Below, piece by piece: positions 23,648 through 32,532 of a stretch of 64,000 nucleotides of DNA; positions within the stretch are counted from its first letter, which is position 1; the number at the start of each line of letters is the position of its first letter. Below the pieces are notes generated by a model. It did not search any database. It was not told the DNA's origin and was given only the letters and a program-made list of their open reading frames with translations. This DNA is from Candidatus Egerieimonas intestinavium (lineage in GTDB: Bacteria > Bacillota > Clostridia > Lachnospirales > Lachnospiraceae): positions 1 through 64,000 of the forward strand of contig DVHU01000060.1 in assembly GCA_018711815.1 (NCBI GenBank), in the 5' to 3' direction. A program made the translations under genes and the position numbers.

Positions 23648-24844
23648 ATGCCAAAGCGAATCCGGAAAAAAGCGGTTCGGAAAAAGCGCAGGAAATCAGA
23701 TTATTACGATTATAATCTGCTGGCCTGCATTATTTTGCTGGTATGCTTCGGATTGGTGATGCTGTACAGTACCAGCTCCTATGAGGCGGAGATGAAGTTC
23801 GGGGACGATATGTTCTATTTCGGAAAGCAGGCGGCCATCAGCGCCGGTGCGGTTCTGCTGGCGGTGATTTTTTCGCGAATCGACTATCACTGGCTGATGC
23901 CCCTGGCAGGGGTGGCCTATGTGACCTCCCTGATTTTGATGATTCTGGTAAAGACGCCCCTGGGGGTTGAGGCCTACGGCGCCAGAAGATGGCTGCAGAT
24001 TCCGGGGCTGCCTCAGTTCCAGCCCTCGGAGATTGCCAAGATCGCGGTAATTATCTTTTTGCCCTACGTGGTGGTGCGCATGGGGAAATACGCCCAGACC
24101 GGGCGGGCGGCGGTGACGCTGCTGGTTTTGGGCGGTATACAGGCCCTGGTAACCCTGGTCTTCACCGATAACCTGAGCACGGCCATCATCATCGGCGGCA
24201 TCGCTATGGGCATGGTCTTTATGGTTTACCCCAAGAAAAAGCCCTTCATCATCGGAGGGGGAGTCACCGGGCTGCTGGTGATCGCGGGGCTCACCTATCT
24301 GACCTACTTTGTGGACAGCAGTGAGAACTTTCGTATCCGAAGGATTCTGGCCTGGCTGCGCCCGGAGGAAAACCTGTCTGAGGGCGGTTATCAGGTGCTT
24401 CAGTCCCTGTACGCCATCGGCTCCGGGGGAATCTTCGGCAAAGGGCTGGGAAACAGCGCCCAGAAGCTGGGAACAATTCCCGAGGCCCAGAACGATATGA
24501 TTTTTTCCATTATCTGTGAGGAGCTGGGGATTTTCGGCGCCGTGCTGGTGCTGCTGCTGTTTGGGTACATGCTGTATCGGCTGTTTTTTATTGCCCAGAA
24601 TGCGTGCGATTTGTACGGCTCCATGATCGCCATCGGAATCATGACCCACATCGCCCTGCAGGTTATCTTAAATATCTGTGTGGCCAGCAACCTGATTCCC
24701 ACCACGGGAATCACCCTGCCCTTTATCAGCTACGGAGGCACGTCGGTGCTCTTCCTGATGATGGAGATGGCCCTGGCCCTAAGCGTCTCCAGGAAAATTC
24801 GCTTTCAGCAGGACGAGGGAGAGGAAGAAGACCAGGAAAATTAA
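23648..24844 (+). CDS. SEDS peptidoglycan glycosyltransferase, FtsW/SpoVE-like
   Basis: 398-residue polytopic membrane protein of the SEDS family (FtsW/RodA/SpoVE), which polymerises lipid II with a class B penicillin-binding protein. A lysine/arginine-rich cytoplasmic N-terminus (about 1-17) precedes about ten helices. Conserved elements are ARRWLQIPGLPQFQPSEIAK, GKGLGNSAQKLGTIPEAQNDMIF and TGITLPFISYGGTS. No PBP gene is adjacent and it is not in a dcw cluster, so a division, elongation or spore cortex role is open. A GC-rich leader with small stems precedes it (about 23560-23625). Confidence 0.9.
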   Translation: MPKRIRKKAVRKKRRKSDYYDYNLLACIILLVCFGLVMLYSTSSYEAEMKFGDDMFYFGKQAAISAGAVLLAVIFSRIDYHWLMPLAGVAYVTSLILMILVKTPLGVEAYGARRWLQIPGLPQFQPSEIAKIAVIIFLPYVVVRMGKYAQTGRAAVTLLVLGGIQALVTLVFTDNLSTAIIIGGIAMGMVFMVYPKKKPFIIGGGVTGLLVIAGLTYLTYFVDSSENFRIRRILAWLRPEENLSEGGYQVLQSLYAIGSGGIFGKGLGNSAQKLGTIPEAQNDMIFSIICEELGIFGAVLVLLLFGYMLYRLFFIAQNACDLYGSMIAIGIMTHIALQVILNICVASNLIPTTGITLPFISYGGTSVLFLMMEMALALSVSRKIRFQQDEGEEEDQEN

Positions 24845-24871
24845 CATACGGGAATGAAGAAAAGAGATAAA

Positions 24872-24915
24872 GGGGCTGCTGCAATCAGTGAGAATATTGA
24901 ACATGCGGCAGCCCC
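24872..24915 (+). repeat. Palindromic element (copy 3) in the gltX leader
   Basis: GGGGCTGCTGCA (24872-24883) pairs with TGCGGCAGCCCC (24904-24915). The interior GAGAATATTGAACATGC matches the right arm of the element at 1030-1182. No T-run follows, and the hairpin ends 20 nt before the gltX ATG. Confidence 0.65.
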
Positions 24916-24935
24916 GGTTAAAGGAGAGATAAATC

Positions 24936-26387
24936 ATGAGTAAAGTAAAGACTAGATTTGCGCCCAGCCCCACCGGCCGGATGCACGTGGGAAATTTAAG
25001 GACGGCCCTCTATGCCTACCTGATCGCCAAGCATGAGAACGGCAGCTTTATGCTGCGGATAGAGGATACGGACCAGGAGCGTTTCATGGAGGGAGCCCTG
25101 GAGATTATTTATCATACCCTGGAGGAGACGGGACTGCATCACGATGAGGGCCCGGACAAGGATGGAGGCGTGGGCCCCTATGTTCAGAGTGAGCGCCAGG
25201 CCCAGGGAATTTATCTGAAGTATGCCAAGCAGCTGATCGCCCAGGGGGATGCCTACTACTGCTTCTGCGACAAGGAGCGGCTGGAGTCCCTGCGCACCAA
25301 CGTGGCCGGCAAGGAGATCGCCATCTACGACAAGCACTGCCTCCACCTGTCCCAGGAGGAGATAGAGGCCAATCTGGCGGCGGGGAAGCCCTATGTCATT
25401 CGCTTTAACATGCCCACGGAGGGAACCACCACCTTTATGGATGAGATCTACGGGGCCATCACCGTGCCCAACGCGGAGCTGGACGACTTGATTCTCATCA
25501 AGTCCGACGGGTATCCCACTTACAATTTTGCCAACGTGGTGGACGACCACCTGATGGGCATCACCCATGTGGTACGGGGAAATGAGTACCTTTCCTCAGC
25601 CCCCAAATATAACCGGATCTACGAGGCCTTCGGCTGGGAGGTGCCGGTGTACGTGCACTGTCCCCTGATCACCAACGAGGAGCACCAGAAGCTCTCCAAG
25701 CGTTCCGGCCATTCCTCCTACGAGGATCTGATTGAGCAGGGCTTCCTGACGGAGGCTGTGGTCAACTATGTGGCTCTGCTGGGCTGGTGCCCGGAGGGCA
25801 ACCAGGAGATTTACTCCCTGGAGGAGCTGGTGAAGGTCTTTGATTATCACCATATGAGCAAATCTCCGGCAGTGTTTGATATGACCAAGCTGCGCTGGAT
25901 GAACGGAGAATATATCAAGAGGATGGATCCGGAGAAATTTTATGAGCGGGCCCTGCCCCTGATCGAGGGCACCCTGGGACGGCCCATGGATTACCGGAAG
26001 ATCGCGGGAATGGTTCAGACCAGAATCGAGGTGTTCCCGGATATTCCGGAGCTCATTGATTTCCTGCGTCAGGTTCCCGAGTATGACAGCGCCATGTACA
26101 CCCATAAGAAGATGAAGACCACCCAGGAGAGTTCCCTGGCCCTTCTGCAGGAGGTACTGCCGATTTTAGAGGCTCAGGAGGACTATTCCAACGACGCCCT
26201 TTTCGCCGCGCTGACTCAGTGGGGGAAGGAGAAGGGCTACAAGACAGGATTTATCATGTGGCCCATCCGTACGGCGTTGTCCGGTAAGCAGAGCACTCCG
26301 GCGGGAGCCACAGAGATCCTGGAGCTGCTGGGCAAGGAAGAGTCCCTGGAGAGAATCCGGGCGGCCATCCACAAGCTTTCCGCCTAG
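24936..26387 (+). CDS. gltX: Glutamate--tRNA ligase
   Basis: 483-residue class I glutamyl-tRNA synthetase. HIGH-type motif within [16 protein letters not shown] and KMSKS-type motif KLSKRSG are present, as is the [11 protein letters not shown] segment. The C-terminal anticodon-binding region (about 330-480) is complete. AAAGGAGAG precedes ATG 24936. The 90-nt leader carries the palindromic element described separately. A helicase gene follows with only 14 nt between. Confidence 0.96.
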   Translation: MSKVKTRFAPSPTGRMHVGNLRTALYAYLIAKHENGSFMLRIEDTDQERFMEGALEIIYHTLEETGLHHDEGPDKDGGVGPYVQSERQAQGIYLKYAKQLIAQGDAYYCFCDKERLESLRTNVAGKEIAIYDKHCLHLSQEEIEANLAAGKPYVIRFNMPTEGTTTFMDEIYGAITVPNAELDDLILIKSDGYPTYNFANVVDDHLMGITHVVRGNEYLSSAPKYNRIYEAFGWEVPVYVHCPLITNEEHQKLSKRSGHSSYEDLIEQGFLTEAVVNYVALLGWCPEGNQEIYSLEELVKVFDYHHMSKSPAVFDMTKLRWMNGEYIKRMDPEKFYERALPLIEGTLGRPMDYRKIAGMVQTRIEVFPDIPELIDFLRQVPEYDSAMYTHKKMKTTQESSLALLQEVLPILEAQEDYSNDALFAALTQWGKEKGYKTGFIMWPIRTALSGKQSTPAGATEILELLGKEESLERIRAAIHKLSA

Positions 26388-26401
26388 GAAATCAGGTGTC
26401 T

Positions 26402-28306
26402 ATGAAGTTAAATGAAGCACAGAAGCGGGCCATAGCCCACAAGAGCGGCGCCATGCTGGTGCTGGCGGGACCCGGCAGCGGGAAAACCTCCGTCATCACC
26501 CGGCGCGCGCTGCAGCTGATCCAAGAGAAAGAGGCTGCTCCTTCTTCCATTCTGGTGGTGACCTTCACCAAGGCCGCCGCCAGGGAGATGAAGGAGCGCT
26601 TTTTGCACTTGTGCCAGGGAAAATATACCCAGGTAACCTTCGGCACCTTCCACGGGATTTTCTACGGAATCCTCCGCCATGCCTACGGGATAACCGGCTC
26701 CAACATCCTGGGGGAGGATCAGAAACTAAAGCTCTTGCGGGAGCTGATCCGCAGCCAGTTCAGGCAGCTGCAGGATGAGGGGGAGCTGCTGGAAGCCATT
26801 TCCCGGGAGATCGGCGTGGTGAAAAATGAGGGGATAGCCCCGGAAAATTATTATTCCACCAGCTGTGCCACCGAGGAATTCCGCCGGGTGTACGCCGCTT
26901 ACCAGAATTACCTCCGGGAAAACCGGCTGATGGATTTCGACGACATTCTCCGGCAGTGCTATGAGCTCTTTGTGCAGCGGCCGGATATTCTTAAGGCCTG
27001 GCAGAGAAAATTTACCCATGTGCTGATCGACGAGTTTCAGGACATTAACGCCCTGCAGTACGCGGTGATCCGCATGCTGGCGGCTCCCCAGGACAATCTG
27101 TTCATTGTGGGGGACGACGACCAGTCCATTTACCGGTTTCGGGGGGCCAAGCCCCAGATCATGCTGCGTTTTCCCAAAGATTACCCGCAGGCGGCCCAGG
27201 TGAGCCTGGATATCAATTACCGGTGCCCCGGGGCGGTGGTGGCCGCCGCGGCCCGGCTGATCGGCCACAACAAGAAGCGTTTTCCCAAGGAGCTGCGCAC
27301 GGAAAATCTCCTGGGAGAGCCGGTGGAGATTCTGGCCTTCGAGGATCCTTATAAGGAGAGAGACTGGCTGATTCACGCCCTGCAGCTGGACAGAAAGCAC
27401 GGGGCCGCCTGGGAGGATATCGCCCTCCTGTTCCGCACCAACCTGGGCAGCAGGAGCGTGGTGGAAAAGCTGATGGAATACAATATTCCCTTTCAGATGA
27501 GGGACGCGCTGCCCAATCTCTACGAGCATTGGATCGCCAGAAATATTTTGGCATACCTGCGGCTGGCCGCCGGGGGAAGCGCTAGGGGGGATTTTCTGCA
27601 GATCATGAATCGCCCCAACCGCTACATTTCCCGGGAGGCCCTGGCCGAGCCCCAGGTTTGCTTTGAGAGTCTCTATGAGTTCTATCAGGACAAGCGGTGG
27701 ATGCAGGAACGGCTGGAAAATCTGGAGGCGGACCTGTCGGTGATGGGCAGGATGGCCCCCTACGGCGCCATCAATTACCTGCGCTATTCCGTGGGATACC
27801 AGGATTACCTGAAGGAGTACGCAGAGTACCGGCATATTAAGCCGGAGGAGCTCTTCGAGGTGCTGGACGCCATCCAGGAGAGCGCCAAGGGCTGCAAGAG
27901 CACCGGGGAATGGCAGGAGCAGATCCGCCAGTACACGCAAGGGCTGGAGGAGCAAAAGAAACAGAGACAGATGTCCGGACAGGGGCAGGGGATCACCGTA
28001 TCCACCCTTCACAGCATCAAAGGCCTGGAGTATGATCACGTGTATATTCTGGACGTGAATGAGGGAAATATGCCCTACCGGAAGGCTCTGATGGAGGAGG
28101 ATCTGGAGGAAGAGCGGCGGATGTTCTATGTGGGGATGACCCGGGCCAAAAAGCGGCTGCACCTGCTCTACACCAGGAAGCAGAATGACCGGACCTTGGA
28201 GATGTCCCGGTTTTTGAAGGAAATTCAGGAGGAAGAGCCATGCGGAAAGGATGGGAGGACTTTGCAGGGGAAGAGAAATCCGGGGACAAAAGCCTCGGAG
28301 AGGTAA
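26402..28306 (+). CDS. UvrD/Rep-family ATP-dependent DNA helicase
   Basis: 634-residue superfamily 1A 3'-5' helicase. Motifs: Q-motif LNEAQKRAI, Walker A AGPGSGKTS, TFTKAAAREMKERF (Ia), LIDEFQDIN (II), GDDDQSIYRFRGA (III), LDINYRC (IV), STLHSIKGLEYDHVYI (V) and FYVGMTRAKKRLHLLY (VI). At about 634 residues it is shorter than PcrA (~720-740), and lacks the long C-terminal tail, so it is a UvrD-like paralogue and probably not the main PcrA. Start is ATG 26402 or GTG 26396; spacing to AGGA favours either. The PPTase gene overlaps the 3' end by 67 nt. Confidence 0.93.
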   Translation: MKLNEAQKRAIAHKSGAMLVLAGPGSGKTSVITRRALQLIQEKEAAPSSILVVTFTKAAAREMKERFLHLCQGKYTQVTFGTFHGIFYGILRHAYGITGSNILGEDQKLKLLRELIRSQFRQLQDEGELLEAISREIGVVKNEGIAPENYYSTSCATEEFRRVYAAYQNYLRENRLMDFDDILRQCYELFVQRPDILKAWQRKFTHVLIDEFQDINALQYAVIRMLAAPQDNLFIVGDDDQSIYRFRGAKPQIMLRFPKDYPQAAQVSLDINYRCPGAVVAAAARLIGHNKKRFPKELRTENLLGEPVEILAFEDPYKERDWLIHALQLDRKHGAAWEDIALLFRTNLGSRSVVEKLMEYNIPFQMRDALPNLYEHWIARNILAYLRLAAGGSARGDFLQIMNRPNRYISREALAEPQVCFESLYEFYQDKRWMQERLENLEADLSVMGRMAPYGAINYLRYSVGYQDYLKEYAEYRHIKPEELFEVLDAIQESAKGCKSTGEWQEQIRQYTQGLEEQKKQRQMSGQGQGITVSTLHSIKGLEYDHVYILDVNEGNMPYRKALMEEDLEEERRMFYVGMTRAKKRLHLLYTRKQNDRTLEMSRFLKEIQEEEPCGKDGRTLQGKRNPGTKASER

Positions 28307-28920
28307 AAGGATTTCCGGCAGGGGAGGATGAGGCCGAGAGCACGCCGCCTGTTACTGTCTGGGCCCGGAAGCTGAGCGCCTCAGAGGCCCCCCGGAAGGG
28401 GGCCCTCTCCCGGCTGGGGAGAGAGCTGTTGTTCCTTGGCGTCCGCCGGCGTTTTGGCCTTGAGCTTCGGGAGGAGGATCTGAGCCGGGGAGCATACGGG
28501 AAGCCCTTTGTGAAGGACAGGCCGGATATTCAGTTTAACATCAGCCATTCCGGCTGCTGGGCGGTCTGCGCCCTGGGGACGGCGCCGCTGGGCATTGATG
28601 TGCAGGAGCACCGGCCCCTCCATCGCCAGGAAAGGCTGGAAGAGAAGATCTTAAATGAGCGGGAGAGGGAGTTCTGCCAAAGGCTGCCCGAGGAAGAGCG
28701 CCGGAAATTTTTTTATAGCCGCTGGGCCAGGCTTGAGGCCTGGGCCAAGGGAACGGGGCGGGGGCTCTCCGGGGGCTTCCGGCGCCCGGAGGGGACAGGA
28801 AGCTGCCAGGAAATATTTCTGGAGGAGGGCGTCAGCTGCGTCCTCTGGACAGAAGTGCCCGTGCGGGCGGAGGTAAAGTTCCTCCCTGAGCACAAGGAGA
28901 TGAAAGGAGCAGAAGAATGA
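28240..28920 (+). CDS. 4'-phosphopantetheinyl transferase superfamily protein (Sfp-like)
   Basis: 226-residue protein of the Sfp type, which loads phosphopantetheine onto carrier proteins. Features: FNISHSGCWAVCALG, GIDVQ (D120 as metal ligand), and FYSRWARLEAWAKGTGRGL for the usual WxxKExxxK motif. The Lys before the metal Glu is replaced by Leu (L165-E166), while K170 remains. The first 35 residues are low-complexity and acidic, overlapping the helicase gene end, so a later start is possible. No polyketide or peptide synthetase gene is nearby, so it may act on a distant carrier protein. It overlaps the next gene by ATGA. Confidence 0.82.
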   Translation: MRKGWEDFAGEEKSGDKSLGEVKGFPAGEDEAESTPPVTVWARKLSASEAPRKGALSRLGRELLFLGVRRRFGLELREEDLSRGAYGKPFVKDRPDIQFNISHSGCWAVCALGTAPLGIDVQEHRPLHRQERLEEKILNEREREFCQRLPEEERRKFFYSRWARLEAWAKGTGRGLSGGFRRPEGTGSCQEIFLEEGVSCVLWTEVPVRAEVKFLPEHKEMKGAEE

Positions 28921-29648
28921 GGCTGTTAATTGTGAGACACGGGGATCCGGATTATGACCGGGATTCCCTGACGGAGAAGGGCTGGAGGGAGGCAGAGTAT
29001 CTGTCCCAAAAGCTGAAGGATATTCGGGTAAAGGAGTTTTATGTCTCCCCTCTGGGAAGGGCCAGGGATACCGCTTCCTGTACCCTGGAGAAGCTGGGCC
29101 GCCAGGGAGTGGAGTGTGAGTGGCTCCAGGAGTTTACGCCCCGGATTTTCCGGCCGGATAAGCCAAAACAGCGGAGCATCTGCTGGGATTGGCTGCCCCA
29201 GGACTGGATGGAGGAGGAGAGCTATTTCCACTATGATACCTGGCATCAGTCGCCGGCTCTGCGGGAGGGCGGAGTGAAGGAGGAGTATGACCGGGTGATC
29301 CGGGCCTTCGACCAGCTGTTGGCTGCCCACGGCTACGTCCGGGAGGGAAAGCGCTACCGGGCGGAGCGCGCCAACCGGGACACCCTGGTATTTTTCTGCC
29401 ATTTCGCCTTGGGGAGCGTGCTTCTCAGCCATCTGTTAAACGTTTCTCCTATGATTCTGTGGCACAATACCTGCGCCGCGCCCACCTCAGTCACCACGGT
29501 AGTCACGGAGGAGAGACGGCAGGGAATCGCCAACTTCCGGATGCTGTCCTTCGGGGATACCTCCCACCTGTATGCCAAGGGTGAGGAGCCGGCCTTCGCG
29601 GCCCGCTTCTGCGAGACCTATGATAGCCCGGGAGAACGGCGGGACTAG
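28917..29648 (+). CDS. Histidine phosphatase family protein
   Basis: 243-residue phosphoglycerate-mutase-like phosphatase. The catalytic motif RHGDPDYDRDSLT at the N-terminus holds the phospho-His, YVSPLGRARDTA the second Arg, and CHFALGSVLL the late His. The family covers many small-molecule phosphatases; the substrate is unknown. ATG 28917 overlaps the PPTase stop (ATGA), so the genes are coupled. A terminator follows directly. Confidence 0.9.
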   Translation: MRLLIVRHGDPDYDRDSLTEKGWREAEYLSQKLKDIRVKEFYVSPLGRARDTASCTLEKLGRQGVECEWLQEFTPRIFRPDKPKQRSICWDWLPQDWMEEESYFHYDTWHQSPALREGGVKEEYDRVIRAFDQLLAAHGYVREGKRYRAERANRDTLVFFCHFALGSVLLSHLLNVSPMILWHNTCAAPTSVTTVVTEERRQGIANFRMLSFGDTSHLYAKGEEPAFAARFCETYDSPGERRD

Positions 29649-29666
29649 TGCCCAGAAAATTTGCAG

Positions 29667-29712
29667 AGCTGCTGCGTCAAGCGATATTTTCGCTGATTGC
29701 GGCGGCTTTTTT
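29667..29712 (+). terminator. Terminator after histidine phosphatase gene
   Basis: AGCTGCTGC (29667-29675) pairs with GCGGCGGCT (29699-29707), with an inner AGCG/CGCT stem, followed by six T. Confidence 0.8.
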
Positions 29713-29764
29713 GCTGCGTTCCCGGGAACGTCAGGGCAAAAACGGGAACGTTGGGGAGGAAGTA

Positions 29765-29793
29765 TTGTCGGAATATATACCGTATGGTATAAT
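29765..29793 (+). promoter_or_regulatory. SigA promoter with overlapping palindrome, ABC export operon
   Basis: TTGTCG (29765-29770), 17-nt spacer, TATAAT (29788-29793). The perfect inverted repeat TATACC-GTAT-GGTATA (29776-29791) overlaps the -10 element, a typical repressor operator position. It lies about 80 nt before ATG 29872. Confidence 0.65.
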
Positions 29794-29871
29794 AAAATTA
29801 ATTATTGACTGTGTACATCGGTAATTGACAAATTTTTTGTGTTAGCATCCAGGTAAAGGGGAGAGGAGGAG

Positions 29872-31845
29872 ATGGGAATGCAGAAATGGAACTTAAAAAG
29901 CTTCTGCCGGGACTGGCGGCTGGTTATCCTGACGGGAATCTTATTCCTCTACGGAATATATCGGGCCTATCAGATCGGCTTCGCCTATGGTCCGCTGTGG
30001 GGGAGCACACTGAGCGGTATTCAGTCTGTCTGCGAGCTGGCCATGTACGGCGTTTGTCTGCTGCTTCCCGTCTCCTTCCTCTTCCTGAACAAGAGCCGGG
30101 AACAGGATTACCGGGAGCTTTTGCTGGGAGATCTCAGAAGCCGCAGCAGGTATCTCAGGGGGAGGATTTCCTTCCTGCTGGGAATTGCCTGCCTTTACGC
30201 CCTGCTGCTCAGCGGAACCGCGGCGTGTCTGGTGATCAACAGCGGAGGGGTGGAGGGTATCCTGGGCTGGCACCTGACAAAAGCTATCCTCCTGTATGTT
30301 TGGCTTCCCATGGTTTACAGCGTTTTGCTGGGGGCGGTGTTGGCCTGGCGGGTCAATGAGAAGGCCGCTTATCTTCTCATTATCTTAGTCATCTGCGGAA
30401 ACTCCTCCCTGACGGAGGTATTTAAGCTGCGCCTGTTCACTACGGTTAATCTATATTCGATCTGGAATTACTTCCAGGTGATTTCTCCCGATCTGGCCAC
30501 GGCCATGGATGAGGGCTACGGTATTGGCATGGAGTCCTTTCGCTGGGCGGTGGGGGCCTTTTGGATTCTGCTGCTTTTGCTTTTGCTCCTCTGGGGAAAC
30601 ACCAGAAGGAAATATTGGCCGGTGAAGCTGGCCTGCGGCGTGGGCGCTCTGGCCTGCATTCCGTTTCTGGTATTCCCGGAGCGGATGCATCAGATTGAAA
30701 ATCTCGGCGAGAGCGGCTATGGGGAAGAGATTTACTATCAGGAGCAGGCTGCCCGGGGGGAGATTCCGCCGGAGGAGGAAGCTCAGTTTTATATCCAGGC
30801 CTACAGCCTTGTCCTGAAGGCGGGAAGGACGATGGAGGTACAGGCCTCTCTGCGGCTGCAGCAGGCCCGGGAGGACTTGAGCTTTACCCTCTATCATGGG
30901 TTTACCCTAGACGGAATCCGGGATGAGGACGGGGAGGAGCTGGAATATACCCGGGAGGGAGATTATCTGACCGTGAAAAATCCCGGGAAGGATATCAAGC
31001 AGCTTCACCTGCAGTATCACGGGTACAGCAGGAAGTTTTACGCCAACTCCCAGGGCATCTACCTGCCCGGCTATTTCCCCTACTATCCCATGGCAGGCAA
31101 ACGTCACGTTTATGAGACCCTGTACTGGAAGAATCAGGATGTCGGCTACCGTTACGGCGGATACGTAAAGGATATAGACGACCTGCCGGAGGCGGACTTC
31201 ACCCTATGGGTGGAGGGAGGCGGTCCCCGGATATTCACTAATCTTCAGGAGAACGGAGAGCGCAGCTTTTCGGGCAAGGCCCGGACACTGACTATTCTGG
31301 GAGGGCTGTTGGAGGAGATTCAGATAGGGGATACCCAGGTGGTAAAGCCCATAGATTATTCTTTGGACCCGCAAGGACTGACAGAGCTTCAGGAGAGCTG
31401 GGAAGAAGCGGAAAAACTGCTGCAGGCAGGTCTTCCATGTCCCGGGAAACTCTTCCTTTTGGGCTCAGCGGCGGGAGGTATTTATGTGGACGATATCCAA
31501 AACAGCTGCCTGATGGACGGATATGGAATGGTCTTTCCTATGGACCAGATGTTCTGGGCCCAGGATATGCTGCTGGGCAGCATAAAGGGAGACGGAGAAA
31601 AGGAGGTGCTCCGTCAGCTCCTGAAGGACCGGTTAAGCTACGGATTTTCTCCGCGGAAACGGGATTACGGCCTGGAGGCCCAGGAGCAGGAGACAGAGTA
31701 TAGGACGCTGCTGGCCTATTACCTGGACCGGGCGGTGACGGAGCGGGGAGCGGAGCAGGTCATGCCTCAGGTCTGGCAGTATTGGAGCAATGATGCGGAC
31801 AGCAGAAGCCCGCTGGAGGTTCTGAAAAATCTGATAGGAGGATAG
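29872..31845 (+). CDS. ABC-2-like membrane permease with large extracytoplasmic C-terminal region
   Basis: 657 residues. The first ~270 contain six to seven hydrophobic helices (about 16-36, 57-71, 98-121, 137-158, 163-178, 224-240 and 252-268), and residues ~275-657 form a soluble region rich in Tyr, Gly and acidic residues. The architecture (ABC-2 permease plus soluble domain with a beta-rich start and a helical end) recalls permeases fused to an M1 aminopeptidase-like ectodomain, but I see no HExxH zinc motif, so this part would be inactive. An ATPase gene follows 3 nt after the stop. Probably exports or handles a peptide or other hydrophobic compound; the substrate is unknown. Confidence 0.7.
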   Translation: MGMQKWNLKSFCRDWRLVILTGILFLYGIYRAYQIGFAYGPLWGSTLSGIQSVCELAMYGVCLLLPVSFLFLNKSREQDYRELLLGDLRSRSRYLRGRISFLLGIACLYALLLSGTAACLVINSGGVEGILGWHLTKAILLYVWLPMVYSVLLGAVLAWRVNEKAAYLLIILVICGNSSLTEVFKLRLFTTVNLYSIWNYFQVISPDLATAMDEGYGIGMESFRWAVGAFWILLLLLLLLWGNTRRKYWPVKLACGVGALACIPFLVFPERMHQIENLGESGYGEEIYYQEQAARGEIPPEEEAQFYIQAYSLVLKAGRTMEVQASLRLQQAREDLSFTLYHGFTLDGIRDEDGEELEYTREGDYLTVKNPGKDIKQLHLQYHGYSRKFYANSQGIYLPGYFPYYPMAGKRHVYETLYWKNQDVGYRYGGYVKDIDDLPEADFTLWVEGGGPRIFTNLQENGERSFSGKARTLTILGGLLEEIQIGDTQVVKPIDYSLDPQGLTELQESWEEAEKLLQAGLPCPGKLFLLGSAAGGIYVDDIQNSCLMDGYGMVFPMDQMFWAQDMLLGSIKGDGEKEVLRQLLKDRLSYGFSPRKRDYGLEAQEQETEYRTLLAYYLDRAVTERGAEQVMPQVWQYWSNDADSRSPLEVLKNLIGG

Positions 31846-31848
31846 GAT

Positions 31849-32532
31849 ATGCTGGAAATCAGTCATCTGGAGAAAAAATATGGAACAAAGACCGTGCTGG
31901 CGGATGTCAGCGTGTCCTTCGGGGAAGGGGTCTATGGTATTTTGGGGGAAAACGGAGCGGGAAAAACCACCATGCTGCGCTGTATCGCCGGAATTATCCG
32001 CAACTATCAGGGGACAATCCGTCTGCCTAAGGACTGCCACATAGGGTATCTGCCTCAGCGGTTTGGGATGATGGAGGAACTGACCGTCTGGGAAGCCTTA
32101 AAATACGCCGCCCTTTTGAAAAAGATAAAAGCCAGCGACGATAGGATGGAACAGCTTTTAAGGCTTCTCAACCTGGAGGAACAAAAGGATAAGCGGGTGG
32201 CGAAGCTCTCCGGAGGCATGCTGCGCCGTCTGGGAATTGCCCAAGCTTTTCTGGATGAGGAAAGCCTGGTGCTTCTGGATGAACCCACAGCCGGTCTCGA
32301 TCCGGTGGAGCGCATTCGGTTTAAGGAGTTCCTGCAGGAGATGGGAAGAAAGAGAACGGTGCTTCTGTCCACCCATTTGCTGAATGACGTGGAGGCGGTC
32401 TGCCAGAAAGTGATGATTCTGCAGGGAGGAAGGAATATTTTTGAGGGGACGGTGGAGGAGTTAAAGGCCAGAGCCCCCGAGGATGAAGCTTCTGTGGAGG
32501 AGGGATTTCTATGGGCGATAGGAGCAAGGTAG
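31849..32532 (+). CDS. ABC transporter ATP-binding protein
   Basis: 227-residue single-domain ATPase of the ABC-2 export type. Walker A GENGAGKTT, Q-loop YLPQRFGMME, signature LSGGMLRRLGIAQA, Walker B LVLLDEPTAGLDPVER, H-loop LLSTHLLND. It stands between two membrane-protein genes (3-nt gap before, 22-nt overlap after), so the three form one complex. AGGAGGATAGG precedes ATG 31849. Full length. Confidence 0.95.
   Translation: MLEISHLEKKYGTKTVLADVSVSFGEGVYGILGENGAGKTTMLRCIAGIIRNYQGTIRLPKDCHIGYLPQRFGMMEELTVWEALKYAALLKKIKASDDRMEQLLRLLNLEEQKDKRVAKLSGGMLRRLGIAQAFLDEESLVLLDEPTAGLDPVERIRFKEFLQEMGRKRTVLLSTHLLNDVEAVCQKVMILQGGRNIFEGTVEELKARAPEDEASVEEGFLWAIGAR

Noticed and set aside
24845-24935. T-box riboswitch before gltX
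   Set aside because: The leader is only about 90 nt and lacks the T-box sequence, specifier loop and a terminator with T-run.
26726-28162. A 478-codon minus-strand frame inside the helicase gene
   Set aside because: Antisense shadow in a GC-rich gene with all seven SF1 helicase motifs on the plus strand; its own translation has no known motif.
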